A stretch of DNA of 25,039 nucleotides from a virus, in IMG/VR virus record IMGVR_UViG_3300042516_002242, positions 1 through 25,039 of that record. One strand, 5' to 3'. Below the pieces are notes generated by a model, which was not told where the DNA came from, ran no database searches, and saw only the letters and a list, made by a program, of their open reading frames with translations. Positions 19,402 through 25,039 of this stretch are shown here, piece after piece (position 1 is the first letter of the stretch; every line of letters starts with the position of its first letter). The position numbers and the translations under genes were made by a program.

Positions 19402-21533
19402 TGCCATACACCCAAGCCATCATCCCGCTTCGTGGCTGGATCACGGACACCGTCTACAGCGGCGTTCCGGAGGGGTACACGCATGACATCCTGAATGTCA
19501 TCCCCAACGATCCGTTCCGCCGCAGGGTGAGGCTTGCCACTCGTCCGGGATTCAACCGGATGTACAAGTTCGCGTCCGGATCAGTTCAATGCTGCGTTCG
19601 GACGAACGCATTCAGCGGGACTCCGCCGACGATCAAGGACCGGGTATTGATCGTCAATGCAGGCAAGATCTACTACATGGATCCGGGCGGTGACCCGGTT
19701 CAGGTGCTTGGTCCTTCGTCATCCACCGCAGCAGCACTCATTACGACCGGGCGAGTCGAGGCTGTCCAGCGAGGTCAGTACTGTTACTTCGTGGATGGCA
19801 CGCACTACAAGAAGGTGGATCTGTTCGTCAATCCTCCGACATGGGCGAATTGGGAACACTCCTCCCACGGTCCCGAAGACAATGTCCGCAACACCGTCGG
19901 CGGAGTCACATACACCGCGACGCTGATTGCCTTGTTTGGAACCCGTCTTGTTCTTGCTGGAGTTCGCCAGAAAGAGAACATCTGGTGGATGTCGAACATC
20001 GAGGATCCGGATCATTGGTCGATCACATCCGGAAACGCCGCCGATCCTATTGCCGGAAACGACGGAACATGGGGTGTTCCGGGCGATGAGATCGTCGCCC
20101 TGATTCCGTTCGGTCAGGGTTCGCTGATCTATGCCGGAAAGAAGTCGATGTCAATGCTGACTGCCGACCCTGTCTTCGGCACGGCAACCATCCAGCAGAT
20201 GAGCCGAACCGTCGGCATTGTCGGTCCGCGTGCATGGTGCAACGGTCCAGAGAAGACGGTGTATGTCCTCGCGCAGGACGGTCTGTACAGGCTGTCGCCG
20301 AACGACTTTAACATCGACCGTGGTCAACTGGTGTCGCTGAACAAACTCGACTCGTTCTTCAACGCTGTCAAGTGGGAGGACATCAACGCGACGCTGTCAT
20401 ACGATGTCGAGCGGAGAGGTCTGTGGATCTTCCTGACCCGCATCGACCAGCCGACGAGCAGCACGCACCTGTTCTACTCCGACCAGACGGACGGGTTCTA
20501 CCCGTTCAAGATGTATGACCCGAACTTCGACGGCGCGTATTCGACTTGCCAGATGCTGACTACCGATGGTCGCAATCAGGTCGCGCTGTTCGGCTCGCTT
20601 GACGGACAACTCGGAATCTTCGACCAGAAGGTCATCGCGGGAATCGACGGTTATGTCGCCGCAGGATATGACTCGACTCGCAATCCGACCATCGGTGAAT
20701 CCGAGGATCAGCGCATCATTGCCCGCGTCACCATCGGTCCGATGGTGTCAAGCCAGCCGGGACTGGCATTCTGCTCCGAGGTTCAGATCGAACTCGGATC
20801 CGACACCTACCTTCCTGACTTGGATGTGAAGGGTCTTGCCCCGAATCCATACGCCACGATGCTGTCTGCCGAGACCGCGCAGGACGCAATTGCCGAGAGC
20901 ATCAATTCGGTGGCTGTGTCGGATGTGCTTGGGATCACGGCTGACGGTGGATCCTCCGGGACATCATCGTTCACGACCACCTATGACGGTGGTGATGCGA
21001 ATGACTCCGTCACCTCCTATCTCGACGGTCAGTACTCGGATCCGACACCCGGCACATACACGACGCAGGACACCTTCGTCGCTCCGCTTGATCGGGTCTA
21101 CGAGAACGACATCAGCAGATACGAACTTGTGCGAGCGACCATCGGCGGATCATCGAGATGGTGCATTAGGTTTCAGGACGATGGCGTGTATCCGGTCACG
21201 AATCGAATCGTTTTCGTCCAGCAGCAGTCGAACGGTGAGTATGCCGAGGATCCGAGCGTCGGCGAGTACAGGTATGTAGTGACCGACGAGACCGGGGCAA
21301 TCGTGTCCACGCTGACCACGGTCACCGCAGCCGTTTCAGCAGCCGTGTCGGAAGGCGCGACCACTACCAGCCTCGGAAACTTGACCGAAGGGGCAAACAA
21401 CCGGATGCGCTGCCGAATCCGTGCAAACGCGATGTTCCTCCGTCTGGAATCGTCTGGATATCCGTTTGCCATCGAGCGCATTGCCGCAAACCTCCAGCCT
21501 GTCGGACCAAGGAGGGCTGTCATCGATGTCTGA
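19401..21533 (+). CDS. Tail nozzle / DNA-stabilisation protein (P22 gp10 or tail-tubular-B-like)
   Basis: A 710-aa protein that starts on the last base of the preceding stop (TGATG). It resembles the beta-propeller nozzle proteins of short-tailed phages: the NIWWMSNIEDPDHWSITSGN segment (about 193-212) matches the typical W-S-x-x-x-D-P-x-x-W pattern, and the C-terminal residues (FLRLESSGYPFAIERIAANL, then GPRR) match the usual final strands. It would close the tail tube and hold packaged DNA. A ribosome-binding site for the next gene (AAGGAGG) lies in its last codons. Confidence 0.78.
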   Translation: MPYTQAIIPLRGWITDTVYSGVPEGYTHDILNVIPNDPFRRRVRLATRPGFNRMYKFASGSVQCCVRTNAFSGTPPTIKDRVLIVNAGKIYYMDPGGDPVQVLGPSSSTAAALITTGRVEAVQRGQYCYFVDGTHYKKVDLFVNPPTWANWEHSSHGPEDNVRNTVGGVTYTATLIALFGTRLVLAGVRQKENIWWMSNIEDPDHWSITSGNAADPIAGNDGTWGVPGDEIVALIPFGQGSLIYAGKKSMSMLTADPVFGTATIQQMSRTVGIVGPRAWCNGPEKTVYVLAQDGLYRLSPNDFNIDRGQLVSLNKLDSFFNAVKWEDINATLSYDVERRGLWIFLTRIDQPTSSTHLFYSDQTDGFYPFKMYDPNFDGAYSTCQMLTTDGRNQVALFGSLDGQLGIFDQKVIAGIDGYVAAGYDSTRNPTIGESEDQRIIARVTIGPMVSSQPGLAFCSEVQIELGSDTYLPDLDVKGLAPNPYATMLSAETAQDAIAESINSVAVSDVLGITADGGSSGTSSFTTTYDGGDANDSVTSYLDGQYSDPTPGTYTTQDTFVAPLDRVYENDISRYELVRATIGGSSRWCIRFQDDGVYPVTNRIVFVQQQSNGEYAEDPSVGEYRYVVTDETGAIVSTLTTVTAAVSAAVSEGATTTSLGNLTEGANNRMRCRIRANAMFLRLESSGYPFAIERIAANLQPVGPRRAVIDV

Positions 21534-22347
21534 CAACGGCATGAGCAAGTCAGATCTCGACAAGGTGCAGCGCTTTGAGCAGGCGCTGCTGTCGCTTCCA
21601 CAGGTGGATATGCAGACGGCGAGCCTCATCCACGGCAAGATGTACGCCCGGACGATCTTCATCCCAGCCGGGACCGCCGTGACCGGGACGCTCACCAAGT
21701 TGGACAACATCTGTGTGGTCAGCGGGGACATCACCGTCACCACCGACAACGGTATGCAGCGTCTTGTGGGATTCCATGTCCTTCCGGCGAGCAAGGGGTA
21801 CAAGCGTGTCGGGTACGCGCACGCGGACACCTACTGGACCACGCTCATTCAGACGGACGCAGCCACGGTCGAACAGGCGGAAGACGCTATGACCGACGAG
21901 GCTGCAAATCTCCAGACACGGCGCACGGGCATCGAGTACGACTGGAACAGCAAGGCTCGGTCTGATTACGGAGACTTTATCCGCGAATACGGGTTGCCGC
22001 TGGAGTTCATTGATGCATGGATGCGACGCACCGATGACCTGATCGAGACAGAGGCTTGCTATCGCAACATGGCGATGTCTCCGTCGCCGATCCACGGCAT
22101 TGGGGTGTTCGCGAATCGAGACATCAAGAAGGGCGAGCGAATTGCCCCGGCTCGCCGGGACGGTCACAGGTGCGTCGCTGGGAGGTTCACGAACCATTCC
22201 CATGAGCCGAACGCGCAGTTTGTCGCAACGGGAATCGGCGATCATGTGGACATGGTCGCCATCAAGCAGATCAAGGGCGGTCGCGAGATCACGGTCGATT
22301 ACCGGGTCAGCGGTCTGGTAGCACACGCCATCGATACGGAGACCTGA
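21526..22347 (+). CDS. Cupin-SET domain fusion protein, 273 aa
   Basis: The start at 21526 has AAGGAGG upstream and overlaps the nozzle stop by eight bases. The N-terminal half (about 37-110) is a cupin-like barrel (YARTIFIPAGTAVTG, VVSGDITVTTDNG, GYKRVGYAHADTYWTT), a module recurrent in phage virion regions. The C-terminal part (about 186-262) has SET-domain marks: GIGVF (191-195), the AxxR/GR-FTNHS-HEPNA segment (N223-H224-S225) and EITVDY (D258-Y259). SET domains usually methylate protein lysines using S-adenosylmethionine. Whether this copy is active, and on what target, is unknown. It may be a virion-associated or late modifying enzyme. Confidence 0.8.
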   Translation: MSDNGMSKSDLDKVQRFEQALLSLPQVDMQTASLIHGKMYARTIFIPAGTAVTGTLTKLDNICVVSGDITVTTDNGMQRLVGFHVLPASKGYKRVGYAHADTYWTTLIQTDAATVEQAEDAMTDEAANLQTRRTGIEYDWNSKARSDYGDFIREYGLPLEFIDAWMRRTDDLIETEACYRNMAMSPSPIHGIGVFANRDIKKGERIAPARRDGHRCVAGRFTNHSHEPNAQFVATGIGDHVDMVAIKQIKGGREITVDYRVSGLVAHAIDTET

Positions 22348-22348
22348 T

Positions 22349-23338
22349 ATGTCATTCATCGGAGCAGGAGCAGCAATCGGAATCGGCGCGTCGGCAGCGG
22401 CGGCAATCGGCACGGGTCTTGCCGTCGGCGGCGTTGCGATGGGTGTCGGATCCATTGCATCCGGCATCCTCGCCAAGCAGGCTGCTGACGCGAAGCAGCG
22501 TGCCTATCGAACCATGACCGAATGGGCTGGCGGTCAGTATCAGGATCTCGGCAAGTACCAGCAGGAGCAGCAGGACAAGATCCTGAAGTCGTTCCTTGAG
22601 AACCGCACCACAAATCTGGCGCAGTACAAGGGCGGCTACGAGACCCTAATCAGCGACTTCGATACCCGGTTCAAGGAACTGGAGACCGCCTACTCGCAGG
22701 CTTCCGCAGGAATTACCTCCCAGTTCCGCGAGGGCATGGGTCGCGTCCGGGAGACCGCTGCCGTCGGTCGGACCAACACGCTGGCTGCAATCGATCAGGC
22801 GACCACGCAGAGCCTTGCTCGTATGCAGCAGGCACAGGCGTTTACGGGTCTCGGAGGAACGACCTTCGGGCAGTCGGCGCTCGCCGCCGAGCAGCGGCAG
22901 GGTGCGCTCCAGAAGGGCGTTGTCGAGGAGCAGTATGCAAGCCAGTTGGCTGGCATCGAGCAGGCGTTGACGCAGGGCGTTTCGTCGCTTGAGCAGCAGA
23001 GACTGGCTAACCTGACGCAGATGCAGCAGGCTCGCGTCGGCGGCGGCTTGTCGATGCGCCAGCAGTTGCTCGGTCAGACCTTCGCGCAGCGCGAGGATGT
23101 CGCTCGCCAGAGGGCTGCGCTCGGCGCTGACTTCCTCAACGCGCAGATCAACCTTGAGCGCGAGCGCGTCGCCCGAGTCATGGGCGGCAAGGAAGCGCAG
23201 GCACAGTACGCGGGAAGCGGCTATCAGGCTGCTGCCGCAATCGTCGGCGGAGCGACCAGCGGTATCGCGTCCGGGATCATGGGTATGTACCAGCCGTACC
23301 TGTCCGGAATGGGCATGGCTGCTGGAATGCGAGCATAA
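22349..23338 (+). CDS. Putative internal virion / DNA-ejection protein 1, 329 aa
   Basis: GGAG precedes the ATG. Residues 1-45 are hydrophobic and Gly/Ala-rich with glycine-zipper spacing (GAGAAIGIGASAAAAIGTG), a feature of ejection proteins that enter membranes. A long helical, Gln-rich middle (about 55-285) follows, then a second Gly/Ala/Met-rich hydrophobic end (YQAAAAIVGGATSGIASGI). P22 gp7/gp20-type and T7-type internal proteins have similar composition. Position after the nozzle gene fits. No lysozyme motif seen. Confidence 0.6.
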   Translation: MSFIGAGAAIGIGASAAAAIGTGLAVGGVAMGVGSIASGILAKQAADAKQRAYRTMTEWAGGQYQDLGKYQQEQQDKILKSFLENRTTNLAQYKGGYETLISDFDTRFKELETAYSQASAGITSQFREGMGRVRETAAVGRTNTLAAIDQATTQSLARMQQAQAFTGLGGTTFGQSALAAEQRQGALQKGVVEEQYASQLAGIEQALTQGVSSLEQQRLANLTQMQQARVGGGLSMRQQLLGQTFAQREDVARQRAALGADFLNAQINLERERVARVMGGKEAQAQYAGSGYQAAAAIVGGATSGIASGIMGMYQPYLSGMGMAAGMRA

Positions 23339-23349
23339 GGAGAATCACG

Positions 23350-23883
23350 ATGTCGGCAGGGACACCACAGCAGGACATGGAGCGGCAGAGCGCCCAGAAC
23401 TCCACATACCTTGGGAACCTCGGTCGGTTCTTCATGTACGCCGGGACCGGGATGGCGCAGGGAATCGGTCAGGGGCTTGCCGCGACCGATCTGCGGAACC
23501 CGTTCCGTGGCGCTGGCATGGCGCTGGTCGGCGGATCCGAGATGGGTCAGCGTGCGTCGATGGCGCAGATGCAGATGGACGAGGCTCGCGCCGGGATGCC
23601 GCTGCTTGCCGAGCAGGAGCGAATGAAGCAGGCGCTCCGGCTTGAGGAATACCAGTCCAAGTTGAACGCCGACTTGGAGCAGGAGAAGAAGATGCTCGGC
23701 ACATTCAAGGGGATGCCCAAGCGACAGCAGGAAGAGGAGATGGAGGATCGGGGCGAGATGAAGATCGGAACCTCGTACCTGTCTCCGGCTGGCAAGGTCT
23801 TTCTGGCGCAACAGGGTCTTGCCACGGCTGAAGCCGCTCGCCTCCTGTCCGGTGTCCGCTCCGGCGTGAGGGGGATGGCGTGA
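23350..23883 (+). CDS. Putative internal virion protein 2, 177 aa
   Basis: A perfect AAGGAG site lies seven bases before the ATG. The first third is Gly/Met/Ala-rich and mildly hydrophobic (RFFMYAGTGMAQGIGQGL). The rest is helical and Gln/Glu/Lys-rich (about 70-130). No known motif. It overlaps the next start by one base (TGATG). By composition and position it belongs with the neighbouring ejection-type proteins. Confidence 0.6.
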   Translation: MSAGTPQQDMERQSAQNSTYLGNLGRFFMYAGTGMAQGIGQGLAATDLRNPFRGAGMALVGGSEMGQRASMAQMQMDEARAGMPLLAEQERMKQALRLEEYQSKLNADLEQEKKMLGTFKGMPKRQQEEEMEDRGEMKIGTSYLSPAGKVFLAQQGLATAEAARLLSGVRSGVRGMA

Positions 23884-25039
23884 TGGACACCGCACCGATC
23901 AGGACCGCGAACGGATTCCAGCAGCGCCCCATCGAGTCGCAGATGCGGGAAGAAGATCTTCCGCCACAGGTCAGCCAGTTGGTCGATTGGTCCAACAAGG
24001 ACCGTTCGTACTATGTCGGCGACCCCCGCAATGTGACCCAGCCGTCTTTCGGCAAGGCAATCGGCGGGATCGAGAACGGCGACTACGAGGGTCTGGAGAT
24101 GCTCGACTTCGGCGCTCTTGCCGACGGCACTCCTGCGGTGTCGTTCTTGGACGAGGACGGGCAGCGCCAGACCATTCGCATGACCGTCCCGCAATGGGTC
24201 GGCGCGATGGAGTACAGGTCGAAGGCGCGTACCGAACTGGCGCAGCAGCGCGATCTTGAGGCTCGCCGCGAGGCGTTCAAGCCGTACTTCAACGCAATGT
24301 CCCGCAAGGTCGGCGCGACCAACGACCCGGACATCGGTGGCTATCTGGCTGCGATGTACCAGATGGATCCGAAGATCGCTCTCGACCAACTCGGCGAGTT
24401 TCAGCGCCAGCAGATGAAGCAGGACGCGGAGACCGTTGAATGGCGCGGCAAGGCTGTTCCCATCAAGTTCGCGCAGCAGGCGATCAAGATGGAGCAGGAT
24501 GAATACGAGCAGGGCGAGCGTGCGTTCGACAGCGCCATGAAGGCATACGAGGACCAGCCGTATGCAGCGCCGCTCATCGAGAACATCCGCGCCCTGCGCC
24601 GCAAGCCGAGCGACTACGCAGCGCCAAGCACGATGACGCTGATTGACTCGCTTGCTTCGCAGAACTCCGGTCCGCTTCCTCTGGTCTCGCTGTTCCACGC
24701 GATGACCAAGCCGATGATGACTCCGCTTCCGCAGCCTGCCATCCTGCCTCGCCGCGACCAGAACGGCGAATACAACATGGCAGAGGTCACCAACTTCCTC
24801 AACAACTTCAACATGGTCAGCCAGCGTCTTGGCTGGGATCAGGTGACTGCCGCAGACGAGGTCGGTCTGTCCACGATCATTGACGCGCTCGACATCGCCA
24901 ACAACTCGCAGGGTCTTGCGAGCAAGGTCTCTCCGCCGCCGCAGCGCACAACTCCGGTTTCGATCCAGCGTCAGCAGATGGCAAACGAGGCTGCTGCCGC
25001 ACGCGATGCCGCCCGATATGGGGTCGGCGGTGGATCTCC
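23883..25039 (+). CDS. Large virion protein, partial (3' end beyond the window)
   Basis: Begins at an ATG sharing one base with the previous stop and stays open to the window end, 385 codons so far. It starts MDTAPIRTANGFQQRPIESQ. The visible part is mostly helical, Gln-, Met- and Ala-rich, and lacks membrane segments. Residues about 120-215 look like long helices, with DELs of charged residues around EWRGKAVPIKFAQQAIKMEQ. The size and position suggest a large internal virion or ejection protein. No catalytic motif is seen in the visible part. Confidence 0.7.
   Translation, partial: MDTAPIRTANGFQQRPIESQMREEDLPPQVSQLVDWSNKDRSYYVGDPRNVTQPSFGKAIGGIENGDYEGLEMLDFGALADGTPAVSFLDEDGQRQTIRMTVPQWVGAMEYRSKARTELAQQRDLEARREAFKPYFNAMSRKVGATNDPDIGGYLAAMYQMDPKIALDQLGEFQRQQMKQDAETVEWRGKAVPIKFAQQAIKMEQDEYEQGERAFDSAMKAYEDQPYAAPLIENIRALRRKPSDYAAPSTMTLIDSLASQNSGPLPLVSLFHAMTKPMMTPLPQPAILPRRDQNGEYNMAEVTNFLNNFNMVSQRLGWDQVTAADEVGLSTIIDALDIANNSQGLASKVSPPPQRTTPVSIQRQQMANEAAAARDAARYGVGGGS

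Noticed and set aside
23547-24698. 383-codon open frame antisense to the internal virion genes
   Set aside because: It crosses the junction of two well-supported + strand genes with good start signals and has no recognisable features.

Overview
This window is a piece of a tailed double-stranded DNA bacteriophage genome with high GC content. The evidence is a full packaging and head module (terminase small and large subunits, portal, scaffold-like protein, major capsid protein, decoration-like protein), tail fibres, a holin-type lysis cluster and putative internal virion proteins, with no bacterial housekeeping genes. A nozzle-like (P22 gp10 / tail-tubular) protein is present and no tape-measure or tail-tube gene is visible, so a short-tailed (podovirus-like) particle is the best inference. 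The host cannot be named. Clear Shine-Dalgarno sites and a possible lysis lipoprotein fit a GC-rich, probably Gram-negative bacterium.

Region 1 (1-1561, + strand) is the end of an operon of small overlapping genes that finishes with a RusA-type Holliday-junction resolvase. Tandem GC hairpins follow (1595-1656).

Region 2 (1679-5628, - strand) holds seven compact genes of mostly unknown function. One is a DUF932 (TIGR03299-type) protein, one carries a terminal zinc-ribbon-like cysteine cluster, and one is a small PGGG-repeat protein with a hydrophobic N-terminus. Four gaps in this block contain near-identical GC-rich hairpins that look like intrinsic terminators. Several genes also share a repeated leader and ribosome-binding cassette. 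A good sigma-70-like promoter lies before the DUF932 gene. A divergent control region at 5629-5773, with an 18-bp dyad and a candidate leftward promoter, separates this block from the late genes.

Region 3 (5774-25039, + strand) is the late region, read as one tightly packed series with many ATGA/TGATG stop-start overlaps. The order is TerS, TerL, a cluster of very small Lys/Arg-rich proteins, portal, a small FmdB-like protein, scaffold, major capsid, decoration protein (flanked by two strong hairpins), head-tail adaptor-like protein, fibre and appendage genes in a lower-GC island (about 16.0-17.4 kb), a transmembrane/coiled-coil protein, holin, lysis lipoprotein candidate, a second fibre with VTTAKIAD repeats, the nozzle-like protein, a cupin-SET fusion protein, and three putative internal virion proteins. 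The last of these runs off the window. No endolysin, DNA polymerase, integrase, tRNA, CRISPR array or insertion sequence was seen.

The most unusual items are the cupin-SET fusion among virion genes, the micro-protein cluster between terminase and portal, the dispersed hairpin and leader cassettes of the leftward block, and the hairpins bracketing the decoration gene.
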